DNA of 64,000 bases from contig NZ_CP078138.1 in the NCBI RefSeq assembly GCF_019212185.1, forward strand, positions 124,001-188,000, given 5' to 3'. Under the pieces are notes generated by a model, which worked only from the letters and a program-made list of their open reading frames with translations, was not told the DNA's origin and searched no databases. The position numbers and the translations under genes were made by a program. The first letter of the stretch is position 1, and each line of letters begins with the position of its first letter. Positions 12,494 to 21,483 of the stretch are shown in pieces. Origin of the DNA: Pseudomonas fluorescens (GTDB lineage Bacteria > Pseudomonadota > Gammaproteobacteria > Pseudomonadales > Pseudomonadaceae).

Positions 12494-13749
12494 TGGGACA
12501 CATACGCGTCAGTGGCCTGGGCAAGGCCTACAAACAGTACCCCAATCGCTGGAGCCGCCTGCTGGAATGGCTGGTGCCTTTCTCCCGGGTTCGTCATCAA
12601 CAGCATTGGGTGCTGCAGGGTGTCGACTTTGAAATCCCGGCCGGTGAAGCAGTGGGGATTGTCGGGGTCAACGGCGCCGGCAAAAGCACGTTGCTGAAAA
12701 TGATCACCGGCACCACCCAACCCACCTGCGGGCAGATTCACCTGCAAGGGCGGGTCGCCGCGCTGCTTGAACTGGGCATGGGCTTTCACCCGGACTTCAC
12801 CGGCCGCCAGAACGTGTTCATGGCCGGCCAGTTGCTGGGCATGCAGGTCGAGGAAATCGATGCACTGATGCCAGAGATCGAAGGCTTCGCCGAAATCGGT
12901 GCAGCCATCGATCATCCGGTGCGCACCTACTCCAGCGGCATGCAGATGCGCCTGGCGTTCAGCGTCGCCACCGCGCGCCGGCCCGACATTCTGATCGTCG
13001 ATGAAGCCCTGTCGGTGGGTGATGCCTACTTCCAGCACAAGAGTTTCGAGCGCATCCGCAGCTTCCGCCGTGACGGCACCACCCTGCTGATCGTGTCCCA
13101 TGATCGCTCGGCGATTCAGTCGATCTGCGACACCGCGATCCTCCTGGAAAAAGGCCGCATGGCCATGCACGGCAAACCAGAAGAGGTGATGGACTACTAC
13201 AACGCCATGCTCGCCGAACGCGAAGGGCAGATCGTGCGCCAGGAAATGCTCGCCAACGGCCAGGTGCAAACCATTTCCGGCACCGGCGAGGCGACCATCC
13301 ACAGCGTGCGCCTGCTGGACCAACGTCAGCGTTCGGTGGAGGTTGCCGAAGTCGGCCAGCTGATGGTGCTGGAAGTGCAGGTCGATGTGCGCCAGGACAT
13401 CGAGCGCCTGGTCCTCGGCTTCCTGATCAAGGACCGCCTGGGCCAGGCCATGTACGGGATCAACACCCATCGCCTGGACCAGGCCCTGACCGACCTGCAG
13501 GCCGGCGAACGCGTGACCTACCGCTTCGCCTTCCCCATGCGCCTGGGCAAGGGCAATTACTCGGTGGCCTTGAGCCTGTCGCGCCTGGATTCGCACCTTG
13601 ACCGCAATTTCGAATGGCGCGACTACGGCCTGGTGTTTCACGTCATCAATAACCGTCAGGAAGATTTCGTCGGCTGTTCCTGGCTGGAAGCCCAGACCAG
13701 CATCAGCCGCTCATCCATTACACCCGTGAATCCGGAGACAACTTCATGA
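12493..13749 (+). CDS. wzt: O-polysaccharide ABC transporter ATPase with C-terminal carbohydrate-binding domain
   Basis: The 418-residue protein has an N-terminal ATPase: Walker A G-V-N-G-A-G-K-S-T, signature Y-S-S-G-M-Q-M-R-L, Walker B I-L-I-V-D-E-A. After residue about 250 it continues with a beta-rich domain of about 165 residues. In Wzt proteins of this length that domain recognises the capped non-reducing end of the finished chain before export. Its presence suggests that chain ends are modified here, which fits the two methyltransferases across the divergent promoter. It overlaps wbpX by four bases. Confidence 0.94.
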   Translation: MGHIRVSGLGKAYKQYPNRWSRLLEWLVPFSRVRHQQHWVLQGVDFEIPAGEAVGIVGVNGAGKSTLLKMITGTTQPTCGQIHLQGRVAALLELGMGFHPDFTGRQNVFMAGQLLGMQVEEIDALMPEIEGFAEIGAAIDHPVRTYSSGMQMRLAFSVATARRPDILIVDEALSVGDAYFQHKSFERIRSFRRDGTTLLIVSHDRSAIQSICDTAILLEKGRMAMHGKPEEVMDYYNAMLAEREGQIVRQEMLANGQVQTISGTGEATIHSVRLLDQRQRSVEVAEVGQLMVLEVQVDVRQDIERLVLGFLIKDRLGQAMYGINTHRLDQALTDLQAGERVTYRFAFPMRLGKGNYSVALSLSRLDSHLDRNFEWRDYGLVFHVINNRQEDFVGCSWLEAQTSISRSSITPVNPETTS

Positions 13750-15122
13750 CGCGTTTGCTGGTTGAATGCACCTATGTGTTCGAATACCCGGAGGCCAATT
13801 CGGGCATCCAGCGCGTGGTGCGAAACGTCATCCGCGAGTTGCCAAAAAAAGACCCTTCATTGCAGTGCATTCCGGTAGTGATGCTCAACGACGCGTTGTA
13901 TGAAGTGACCAGCCTCGCCCCGCTGGCGGTGCCCAAGCTCGACCTGATGGGCCTGCGCGTACGCCTGGAGCAAATCGCCAGCAAATTCTGGCTGCTGCAC
14001 CGTAAGCTGGAGCGACGCCGGCCATTTTGCCAATCGAATTTCGCCCGACGGGTGCTATACGTGGGTTGCCGGCTCGCCGTGTTCGGCGCCTTGAGCGTGC
14101 CGATTCGCCTGCTCAATTTCTGCCTAAAGCGCCAGGAAATCCCTACTCGCTGCAAACCTTTGCAACATCAGGCGGGTGATCAACTGGTGCTGCTGGACTC
14201 GTCCTGGCAAACCAATTTTTTTCCCCTGGCCGAACAACTCAAGCGTGATGGGGTGGGCATCGTTTCGGTCGTCTATGACTTGATTCCGCTGACTCATCCT
14301 CAGTTCTGCGACGCCGGTCTGGTGCGCGTATTCAGCGACTGGTTCGACTGGATCACGAAAACCGCCGACGGCTATGTTGCGATCTCCGAAACCATTCGCG
14401 ATCAGGTCCACGATGAAATGCTCCGACGAGTGGGCCCGACGCAGGTGGCGCAACGCTGGTTCGACTATTTCCACCTCGGCAGCGAACTGGATCTGTGCGA
14501 CGACTCAACGCCGGTGGATCCGGCGCTCAAGCAGATGTTCAAAAGCAAGGACCCGGTGTTCCTGATGGTCAGCACCATCGAGCCGCGCAAGAACCACAGT
14601 TACCTGCTCGATGCCTTCGAAATAGCCTGGGCCAATGGTTCGCGGGCCCGGCTGTGTATTGCCGGACGGATCGGCTGGAAATGCGATGCGCTGATCGAAC
14701 GCATCCGCAAACACCCCGAGCTCAATAAACGCCTGTTCATGTTCAACGACCTCAGCGATCGCAGCCTGGAGCACGCTTACTCCAACGCCACTTCGCTGGT
14801 GTTTCCCTCGCATGTCGAAGGATTCGGCCTGCCATTGGTGGAGGCCATGCAACGCGGCTTGCCGGCGATGGGCAGCGATATTCCGGTATTCCGCGAGATC
14901 GGCGGGCCGTTCATGGCGTACTTCGATCTGGACGATCCGCAGAATCTGGTGAATCTGATCAGCGAAATGGAGACCACCGGTCGCTTCCCGGCAGAACGCA
15001 ACGTCAGCGAATGGCGTTGGCTCGGTTGGCGCGAGGCCAGTGCGCAGTTGATCGAGCGGGTCATGAGCCATGTGCACAAGCCTGCGGTGCGCGTCGAGAA
15101 GCAGCATGCAGATTGCTCTTAA
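13746..15122 (+). CDS. wbpX: D-rhamnosyltransferase WbpX-like
   Basis: A 458-residue glycosyltransferase, near the length of P. aeruginosa WbpX. The N-terminus L-L-V-E-C-T-Y-V-F-E-Y-P and N-S-G-I-Q-R-V-V-R-N are characteristic; the C-terminal GT-B half has S-T-I-E-P-R-K-N-H (donor loop) and F-P-S-H-V-E-G-F-G-L-P-L-V-E-A. In the A-band pathway WbpX is one of three D-rhamnosyltransferases that build the trisaccharide repeat. It starts at the ATG overlapping the wzt stop. Confidence 0.9.
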   Translation: MTRLLVECTYVFEYPEANSGIQRVVRNVIRELPKKDPSLQCIPVVMLNDALYEVTSLAPLAVPKLDLMGLRVRLEQIASKFWLLHRKLERRRPFCQSNFARRVLYVGCRLAVFGALSVPIRLLNFCLKRQEIPTRCKPLQHQAGDQLVLLDSSWQTNFFPLAEQLKRDGVGIVSVVYDLIPLTHPQFCDAGLVRVFSDWFDWITKTADGYVAISETIRDQVHDEMLRRVGPTQVAQRWFDYFHLGSELDLCDDSTPVDPALKQMFKSKDPVFLMVSTIEPRKNHSYLLDAFEIAWANGSRARLCIAGRIGWKCDALIERIRKHPELNKRLFMFNDLSDRSLEHAYSNATSLVFPSHVEGFGLPLVEAMQRGLPAMGSDIPVFREIGGPFMAYFDLDDPQNLVNLISEMETTGRFPAERNVSEWRWLGWREASAQLIERVMSHVHKPAVRVEKQHADCS

Positions 15123-16236
15123 CGCGCGCATCCTCCAGGCCCCGCGTACCGGTATCGGGCATTACCTGACAGAGCTGATTCACGCTCTGAGCCAGGAATC
15201 CGACGTTGAGTTGTCGCTGTTCCACGGCTGGGGCTGGAGCCCGGTGCTGCCAGCCGCCGCGCTGCCGGGCTATTCGCGGATCACCCCGGTGCTACGGCAG
15301 ATTCCCGGTGCCTATCAGGCCCGGCGCTGGCTGGAACAACGGCGCTTCGACAAGGGCCGGCCACAGACGGTCGACCTGTACCACGAACCGAGCCTGTGGC
15401 CCTTGGCGTTCAAGGGCCCGACCATCGTCACCCTGCACGACCTGACCCACGTGCACTACCCCGCGACCCAACCGGCGGCGCGCCTGAAGGAAATCGAACG
15501 GCGCCTGGAACAGGGCGTGAAGCAGGCCAGTCTGATTCTCACCGACTCACAGTTCATTGCCGACGAGGCGCAGGCCTATTTCGGTCTGGGGCCGGAGCGT
15601 TTCATCGTCGCCCCGCTGGGCGCCGCGCCACGTTTCCACCCGCGTACCGACGATGAATTACGCAGCGTACTGCTCAGCCACGGCGTCGAGCCCCGTGGCT
15701 ATTTCCTTTGTGTCGGCACCCTGGAGCCGCGAAAAAATCTGCTGCAGGCGTTGCGGGCCCATGCCCTTCTGCCGGAGTCGATGCGCCAGCAATTTCCCTT
15801 GCTGATCGTCGGAATGGCCGGCTGGAAGACCGAACAACTCAATGAAGAACTGCGCAAGCGCATGCTTGAAGGCACGGTCTGCCTGCTCGGCTATTTGTCC
15901 GACGAGCATGTGGCTCAATTGATCGCCGGTGCCCGAGCGCTGATATTTCCTTCGTTGTATGAAGGCTTCGGCCTTCCAGTGCTGGAAGCCATGGCCAGCG
16001 GCACGCCGGTGGTCGTCACCCGGCGTTCGGCGATGCCGGAGGTCGCGGGCGCTGCCGGCAACTATATTGAACCCCATGACCTGAACGGCTTGCGCGATGC
16101 CATGAGCCGGCTGGTCGATGATCAAACGCATTGGCAAGCATGCCGAGAAGCCGGGCTGCAACAGGCGCGGCTTTTTTCCTGGAATCGTTGCGCGACGCTC
16201 ACCGCTCGCGCTTATCGCCAGGCTTTGGGAGGTTGA
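15106..16236 (+). CDS. wbpY: D-rhamnosyltransferase WbpY-like
   Basis: The frame opens at 15070, but the ATG at 15106 begins the conserved M-Q-I-A-L-N-A-R-I-L and gives 376 residues. It still overlaps the end of wbpX by 17 bases. GT4-type motifs are G-T-L-E-P-R-K-N in the donor domain and F-P-S-L-Y-E-G-F-G-L-P-V-L-E-A with the E(x7)E pair. T-G-I-G-H-Y-L-T-E-L near the start is the acceptor-side glycine motif. Together with WbpX and WbpZ it extends the D-rhamnan on the cytoplasmic face. Linkage specificity is known only from P. aeruginosa. Confidence 0.9.
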   Translation: MQIALNARILQAPRTGIGHYLTELIHALSQESDVELSLFHGWGWSPVLPAAALPGYSRITPVLRQIPGAYQARRWLEQRRFDKGRPQTVDLYHEPSLWPLAFKGPTIVTLHDLTHVHYPATQPAARLKEIERRLEQGVKQASLILTDSQFIADEAQAYFGLGPERFIVAPLGAAPRFHPRTDDELRSVLLSHGVEPRGYFLCVGTLEPRKNLLQALRAHALLPESMRQQFPLLIVGMAGWKTEQLNEELRKRMLEGTVCLLGYLSDEHVAQLIAGARALIFPSLYEGFGLPVLEAMASGTPVVVTRRSAMPEVAGAAGNYIEPHDLNGLRDAMSRLVDDQTHWQACREAGLQQARLFSWNRCATLTARAYRQALGG

Positions 16237-17367
16237 ATGCGCGTCCTTCATTTCTTCAAAACCTATCTGTCGGAAAGCGTGGGCGGCATCGAGCAGGTGA
16301 TGTTCGAGCTGTGCGAAAGCGGCGTTGCGCACGGGATAGAAAGCCAAGTCCTGACTCTGAGTGCCAACCCGGTACCGGTAGTGATTCCATTCGGTCAGCA
16401 CCAGGTTCATCGCGCCAAGTTGGATGTGCAGATCGCCTCCACCGGTTTTTCTTACAGCGTGCTCAAACAATTTCGTGAGCTGGCGGCTGAGGCTGACGTG
16501 GTCAACTACCACTTTCCCTGGCCGTTCATGGACCTGGTGCACTTTCTCAGCGGCATGAACAAACCCAGCGTGGTTACGTACCACTCGGACATCATTCGCC
16601 AGAAGCACTTGCTGACCCTTTATCGACCCTTGATGACGCGCTTCCTCGCCAGCGTTGACCGGATCGTCGCGGCATCGCCGAACTACCTGCAAACCAGCGA
16701 TGTACTCAAGCAATTTCCGCAAAAAACCCGAGTCATTCCCTATGGACTGAACAAATCGGCTTACCCCAAATCCGACCCCGAACGCATGGCCCGATGGCGT
16801 GAGCGCCTGGGCGAGCGGTTCTTCCTATTCGTTGGCGTGATGCGTTACTACAAGGGCCTGCACATCCTCATCGAAGCGCTCAAGGACGTGGACTACCCGG
16901 TGGTGATCGTCGGTGCCGGTCCGCTGGAAAGCGAGTTGCAGGCCCAGGCTGCAGCCTTGGGTTTGCGCAACATCAAGTTCGTCGGGCGCCTCGACGACGC
17001 CGACAAGGCCGCCGTGCTGGAGTTGAGCTACGCCATGGTCTTTCCGTCGCACCTGCGATCGGAAGCCTTCGGCATCTCGCTGCTGGAAGGCGCGATGTAC
17101 GGCAAGCCGATGATCTCCAGCGAAATCGGTACCGGCACCAGCTTCATCAACAACCACGGCGAAACCGGCCTGGTGGTGCCGCCAAGTAATCCCCAGGCCT
17201 TCCGTCAGGCCATGCGCACTCTGTGGGATAACCCAGTGCAAGCTGCCACCATGGGCATCAAGGCCGAAGCTCGCTACCGACAGCTATTCACCGCCGAGGA
17301 AATGGGCCGCCAGTGGGCCCGCTTGTATGAGGAATTACTGGCGGAAAAAACCCTGTCGTTTGCCTGA
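16237..17367 (+). CDS. wbpZ: D-rhamnosyltransferase WbpZ-like (first D-Rha onto lipid-linked HexNAc)
   Basis: A 376-residue GT4 enzyme. It begins V-L-H-F-F-K-T-Y-L-S-E-S-V-G-G-I-E-Q, the usual glycine-rich start, and carries V-G-V-M-R-Y-Y-K-G-L-H and F-P-S-H-L-R-S-E-A-F-G-I-S-L-L-E-G further on. P. aeruginosa WbpZ adds the first D-rhamnose to GlcNAc-diphosphate-lipid by an alpha-1,3 bond. It directly abuts the wbpY stop and is the last gene of the cluster; the next gene is convergent, its stop nine bases away. The initiating WbpL-type transferase is not in the window. Confidence 0.9.
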   Translation: MRVLHFFKTYLSESVGGIEQVMFELCESGVAHGIESQVLTLSANPVPVVIPFGQHQVHRAKLDVQIASTGFSYSVLKQFRELAAEADVVNYHFPWPFMDLVHFLSGMNKPSVVTYHSDIIRQKHLLTLYRPLMTRFLASVDRIVAASPNYLQTSDVLKQFPQKTRVIPYGLNKSAYPKSDPERMARWRERLGERFFLFVGVMRYYKGLHILIEALKDVDYPVVIVGAGPLESELQAQAAALGLRNIKFVGRLDDADKAAVLELSYAMVFPSHLRSEAFGISLLEGAMYGKPMISSEIGTGTSFINNHGETGLVVPPSNPQAFRQAMRTLWDNPVQAATMGIKAEARYRQLFTAEEMGRQWARLYEELLAEKTLSFA

Positions 17368-17376
17368 GGCGAAGTC

Positions 17377-19407
17377 TTACAACTCCAGCACCAGCGGCTG
17401 CTCGCCCTTGGCCGGAATCGCACAGCAGATCAGCACCTCTCCGTCTCCCGGCAACTCCGCCGGGGGCTGTGGATAATTCACCTGTCCGCTTATCAGGCGC
17501 GTCCGGCAAGTGCCACAAGAGCCTCCCCGACAACTGAACTCCGGACGCAGCCCCTGGCTCTCCGCCAGTTCCAGCAAGCTGCCTGCCTCCGGCTGCCACC
17601 GCGCGTTGATCTGCGCGTTTTGAAAGGTCACCGTCACCGCGCCAGTGGCTGCGGCCGGTTGCTCGATGACCGGGGCCAGTGGGTCAGGTCTGCGACGCAA
17701 CGTCGAGGGCCCGAAAGTCTCGGCGTGAATCCGTTGATCGTCCACATCCAGATCACGCAGTTCGTCATACAGGGCCTGAGTAAAACCGCCTGGGCCACAG
17801 AGGACGAAGTCCGCTTGATCGTAGTCCTCGATCTGCAGCACCTCCTGCACCAAGGCCAGATCGATACGCCCACGCCGATCGAAGTCCACGCCCTCCTGCG
17901 CCTCCGGCTCCGGTTGGCTGAGCACGCGCACCACCTGCACGGTACCGTCGCCGTTCTCCAGCAAGCGATCCAACTCAGCGCGAAACGGCTGGTCAGCAAG
18001 GCTGCGAGAACTCTGCAGCAGCCAACTCGGCCGGGTGTGGCGGGTGCGTTGCCCTTGGTAAACCACCTCGCGCAACATCGACAACAACGGCGTAATTCCC
18101 ACGCCCGCGGCCAGCAACACCAAGGGCCGGCGCTCGTCAGCAGCGACAGTGAAATGCCCTTGGGGCGCACGCGCCTCGATCACATCACCGACCTTGATTC
18201 GCTCATGCAAGTGCGACGACACCCGCCCCTCACGCTTGACGCTGATGCGCATGAAATCATCGGATGGCGCGCTCGACAGGCTATAGGTACGGATGTGCAC
18301 CTGGTCATCAAGGGTGAAACGCACCGGCAAATGCTGCCCCGCCTGGAACAACGGCAAGCCGGCATCATCCCCCGCTTCAAGGTAGATCGAGCGAATATGC
18401 TGACTCTCGCGCTCAATCCGGCTGACCCGCAGGGGCCGCCACCGATCACCCAATGCCCGCGCTTGCAAACGCGCCGCCGCCTGCTCCCAGGTCCCGGTCA
18501 GCAAACTGTTGGGGGAAACCCCATCAAAGCGCCAGCGCAACGCCAACGCCGCAGGCCGCCGGACTACCTGCTCGACATGCAGCTTCCACAGCCGCTCGGC
18601 GCCCTGAAATGCCTCCACCAATGGCCCCTCAAGGAGGATCTCGGTGCGGCCGGTGAGTTGCAGCAGGTCGCCTGTTTTGAAGTCGATAAACAGCAGGCCG
18701 GCACGCGGGTTTAGCAACAGATTGCCCAAGGTGTTGAAGTGCAGGTTGCCGGCAAAATCGGGGACTGTCAGGCAATCACCTTCGATTTTGACGAAACCCG
18801 CCTGACCGCCACGATGGGAAACATCGACCGAGCGAGCGTTATCCACATCCACGTAGCTGGCGATAAAAAAAGTGTCGGCTGACTCAATCACCGCTTTGGC
18901 AGCGTCATCCAGCCCATCCAGGTGCTGCGCCTTGCGCGTCGCCGGATCAGCCAAAGGCACCGTCTCAAACTGGCGCAGCTGGATGTATTGCGGGCAATTG
19001 CCGAAAGCCTGCTCGACTTCAACACTCAAGCCTTGATCATCGAGTGCGCCCACTCGACCATTGAGGCGGTTGCGGCGCCGGGTGTGGAGTTCGATTCCGA
19101 GCATGCCGATCGCCGCACCGGCTTGCAGTTGTGCCGGGTCGTCGGACGCCGGCAGGCTGTCGAGCTGCAACAGCGCTGGCGCCGGGGAATGAGCAAAACC
19201 GACTGGGCCCTCGAGGATGCTGGCCCAGGGATTGCCCTGGGCATCAACTGCGCCGAACAGCATGAACGGCAGTTGGCTATAGAACTGCCGGTGTTGATCC
19301 GGCATTTCCTTGCGGATGACCTTGCGCCCAAACGCCTCCATGCGCTCAGCTACTCCAACGCGAGCCTGCAACTGTTGCTCGCCGGCATGCCACGGTGAAA
19401 GCTCCAT
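17377..19407 (-). CDS. Fusion of PNPOx-like domain, flavin reductase and 2Fe-2S ferredoxin
   Basis: The frame runs to 19590, but ATG at 19407 has GGGGAGTGAGG upstream and gives 676 residues. Residues about 1-330 resemble pyridoxamine-phosphate-oxidase-like split-barrel proteins. From about 340 follows a ferredoxin-NADP reductase module: R-T-Y-S near 372 binds FAD and L-A-A-G-V-G-I-T-P-L near 432 binds NAD(P). The C-terminal plant-type ferredoxin has C-R-G-G-S-C-G-T-C near 626 and a last cysteine in L-I-C-C-A-I. It should pass electrons from NAD(P)H through FAD to the iron-sulfur cluster; the acceptor is unknown. A GST gene follows upstream on the same strand. Confidence 0.85.
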   Translation of the reverse strand: MELSPWHAGEQQLQARVGVAERMEAFGRKVIRKEMPDQHRQFYSQLPFMLFGAVDAQGNPWASILEGPVGFAHSPAPALLQLDSLPASDDPAQLQAGAAIGMLGIELHTRRRNRLNGRVGALDDQGLSVEVEQAFGNCPQYIQLRQFETVPLADPATRKAQHLDGLDDAAKAVIESADTFFIASYVDVDNARSVDVSHRGGQAGFVKIEGDCLTVPDFAGNLHFNTLGNLLLNPRAGLLFIDFKTGDLLQLTGRTEILLEGPLVEAFQGAERLWKLHVEQVVRRPAALALRWRFDGVSPNSLLTGTWEQAAARLQARALGDRWRPLRVSRIERESQHIRSIYLEAGDDAGLPLFQAGQHLPVRFTLDDQVHIRTYSLSSAPSDDFMRISVKREGRVSSHLHERIKVGDVIEARAPQGHFTVAADERRPLVLLAAGVGITPLLSMLREVVYQGQRTRHTRPSWLLQSSRSLADQPFRAELDRLLENGDGTVQVVRVLSQPEPEAQEGVDFDRRGRIDLALVQEVLQIEDYDQADFVLCGPGGFTQALYDELRDLDVDDQRIHAETFGPSTLRRRPDPLAPVIEQPAAATGAVTVTFQNAQINARWQPEAGSLLELAESQGLRPEFSCRGGSCGTCRTRLISGQVNYPQPPAELPGDGEVLICCAIPAKGEQPLVLEL

Positions 19408-19438
19408 GACCTCACTCCCCTGCGCACATGGCGCAATC

Positions 19439-20062
19439 TCAGGCGGTTTGCAGACCAGCCACAGTGCGTGGCATGGGCACGAAGCCGGGCAACGCTTCGA
19501 TCCGCGCCAACCAGGCACGCACGTGGGGATAGTCGGCCAGCGAGACATTGCCTTCCGGAGCGTGGGCGATATAGCTGTAAGCCGCGACATCGGCGATGGT
19601 CGGTGTGTTATCGACCAGGTAGCTCGAGCTGACCAGTTCCTGATCCATCACTTTGAGCAAGGCATGGGCACGGGCGATAACCTCATCGGCGTTGAACGTT
19701 GCGCCGAACACCGTAATGAGTCTTGCAGCGGCCGGACCGAAGGCAATCGGCCCGGCAGCCACCGACAGCCAACGCTGCACTCGCGCCGCGCCGAGCGGGT
19801 CGCTGGGCAGCCACCGCCCGTTGCCATACTTTTGTGCCAGGTACACCAGGATCGCATTGGAGTCGGCCAGCACCACGCCCTGATCATCAATTGCCGGCAC
19901 TTGGCCAAAGGAATTTATTTTCAGGAAATCCGCTTGTTTGTGCTCACCCTTAGCCAGATCGACGAAGATCAGCTCCGTGGGCAGCTCCAGCAACGACAGC
20001 ATCAGCTCCACGCGGTGGGCGTGTCCTGAACGGGGGAAGTTGTAGAGTTTGATGGCGTGCAT
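19439..20062 (-). CDS. Glutathione S-transferase family protein
   Basis: A 207-residue protein with the GST layout: a thioredoxin-like N-terminal domain (residues about 1-78; [12 protein letters not shown] with the Ser of the active-site loop, then G-Q-V-P-A-I and the glutathione-binding L-A-D-S-N-A-I) and an all-helical C-terminal domain with the N-cap motif T-I-A-D-V-A-A-Y. It lies 31 bases upstream of the flavoprotein start and may be cotranscribed with it. The substrate is unknown. Confidence 0.88.
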   Translation of the reverse strand: MHAIKLYNFPRSGHAHRVELMLSLLELPTELIFVDLAKGEHKQADFLKINSFGQVPAIDDQGVVLADSNAILVYLAQKYGNGRWLPSDPLGAARVQRWLSVAAGPIAFGPAAARLITVFGATFNADEVIARAHALLKVMDQELVSSSYLVDNTPTIADVAAYSYIAHAPEGNVSLADYPHVRAWLARIEALPGFVPMPRTVAGLQTA

Positions 20063-20192
20063 GATTGGCTCCGGGACTGATTGGCGCGGTTCCGGGTTGG
20101 ATCGCGCTGTTGAGAGCCATCTTGCGCCGCGTTGAAAAACAACAGAATCACCAGAAAAGACAATCCATTATTTCAGCCAGTGCAATAACGCA

Positions 20193-21095
20193 TCAGCTAC
20201 GTAACGATGGATGCTCGCGTAAGGCGTGGACGGCGTAGTCGACAAAACTGCGAACCCGCGCCGGCGCCTTGCGTCCACCCTGGTACACCACGTGAATGGG
20301 CATGGGCGGAAGTTCAAAGTCTTCGAGGACTATTTCCAACTCACCCGCCGCCACCTTCCCCGCAACCTGGTATGAAAGCACTCGGGTCAGCCCTAAGCCG
20401 AGGCTCGCGGCACTGATCGCCGCCTGATTGGCGGTCGTCACCAATCGCGGTTCGAGACGCACATTCAAGGTTTCGCCCGCGACCCTGAACGGCCAACTAC
20501 GCTGCTGGCCTACGGCGGAGGTCGCAATGATCCGTGCCCGTTGCAGGTCCTCGGGATGGGTCGGCCGACCATGCTGCTCCAGGTAAGCCGCAGAGCCGCA
20601 GACCACTCGTCGCACCTGGCCCACCAGCACCGCGTGTTGGCTGCTGTCCGGCAGATCGCCGATACGTACCGCGACATCAACGCCCTCTTCGACCATGTTC
20701 ACCACCCGGTCGACCAGCAAGGCATTGATGCTGACCTCGGGATACTGCTCAAGGAAACCGACCATCACAGGCGTGACGTACAAGTCGCCAAACAACACCG
20801 GCGCGGTGACCGTCAGTTGCCCACGAGGTTGCGCGTGACTGCCCGCCGCCGACGCTTCAGCTTCCTGAATGTCCGCCAGAATCCGCCGGCAGTCTTCCAG
20901 GTATCGCTGCCCGGCCTCAGACAGGTGCACATTGCGCGTGGTCCGAATCAGCAACTGCGTGCCGATACGCACCTCCAGCGCCGCCACCGCCCGAGTCACG
21001 CTGGCCGCCGACAATCCCAACCGCCGCGCCGCCGCCGAGAAGCCCTGCTCCTGGGCAACGGTGGTGAAGACTTGCATTTCCTGTAGCCGATCCAT
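20193..21095 (-). CDS. LysR-family transcriptional regulator
   Basis: The ATG at 21095 gives 300 residues; a TTG six codons earlier is the alternative and is less likely. The N-terminal winged helix-turn-helix is clear: M-Q-V-F-T-T-V-A-Q-E-Q-G-F-S-A-A-A-R-R-L-G, then S-V-T-R-A-V-A-A-L-E. The rest is the periplasmic-binding-like effector domain, similar to the subgroup that carries D-V-A-V-R-I-G-D-L-P. It is transcribed in the same direction as the GST and flavoprotein genes, with 130 bases between, rather than divergently, so its target is uncertain. Confidence 0.9.
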   Translation of the reverse strand: MDRLQEMQVFTTVAQEQGFSAAARRLGLSAASVTRAVAALEVRIGTQLLIRTTRNVHLSEAGQRYLEDCRRILADIQEAEASAAGSHAQPRGQLTVTAPVLFGDLYVTPVMVGFLEQYPEVSINALLVDRVVNMVEEGVDVAVRIGDLPDSSQHAVLVGQVRRVVCGSAAYLEQHGRPTHPEDLQRARIIATSAVGQQRSWPFRVAGETLNVRLEPRLVTTANQAAISAASLGLGLTRVLSYQVAGKVAAGELEIVLEDFELPPMPIHVVYQGGRKAPARVRSFVDYAVHALREHPSLRS

Positions 21096-21149
21096 AGGGG
21101 TCCTCGGGGACAATTTGATACCCGCGCTGTAGCACTAGGTAACACGATA

Positions 21150-21418
21150 GCCCCGTTGCGGTGCATCTTTTCAACGGCTTGCCGCCGCCCGCCTGCTGGA
21201 CCTGCCCGCTGGGCACTCTCGGCTGTCGGGTTTGAGTCACTGGTTGCGGCAAATATGTCCGATCGACCATTTCGTGCTGTTCGTCTACGAAGGCAATCAT
21301 GGGCCATTGGCGTTGTTCGACACCTTCTAGCCCCGGCACGGTGAAGATTCACCGCAAGAACATCTACGCCAAACTCGGTATCGGCAGTCAGTCTGAACCG
21401 TCACGCTTGAGACGTTAG
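21150..21418 (+). pseudogene. Remnant of a LuxR-type regulator gene
   Basis: Two decayed pieces of a LuxR-family protein can be read on the plus strand. The frame ending at the TAG near 21330 gives I-D-H-F-V-L-F-V-Y-E-G-N-H and P-L-A-L-F-D-T-F, as in the N-terminal part of some Pseudomonas LuxR regulators. Shortly after, G-T-V-K-I-H-R-K-N-I-Y-A-K-L-G-I-G-S-Q-S is the recognition helix of the C-terminal HTH, then a stop at 21416-21418. The middle of the gene is deleted and there is no intact start. Boundaries are approximate. Confidence 0.7.
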
Positions 21419-21419
21419 C

Positions 21420-21443
21420 TGTACAAAATCATTATTTGGTATA
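21420..21443 (+). promoter_or_regulatory. Candidate MerR/LitR-type operator and promoter before the chalcone-isomerase-like gene
   Basis: TGTACA (21420-21425), twelve bases, then GGTATA (21438-21443). This differs at one base from T(G/A)TACA-N12-TGTA(C/T)A, which I recall as the consensus for P. putida light-responsive LitR. TATAAC (21440-21445) overlaps it and could be the -10. The site ends 40 bases before the start at 21484. The same motif stands before the convergent operon at 27682-27705. Confidence 0.5.
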
Positions 21444-21483
21444 ACTTTTAAAGACGTCGATTGAGTCTTGTCGAGGTCTATGC

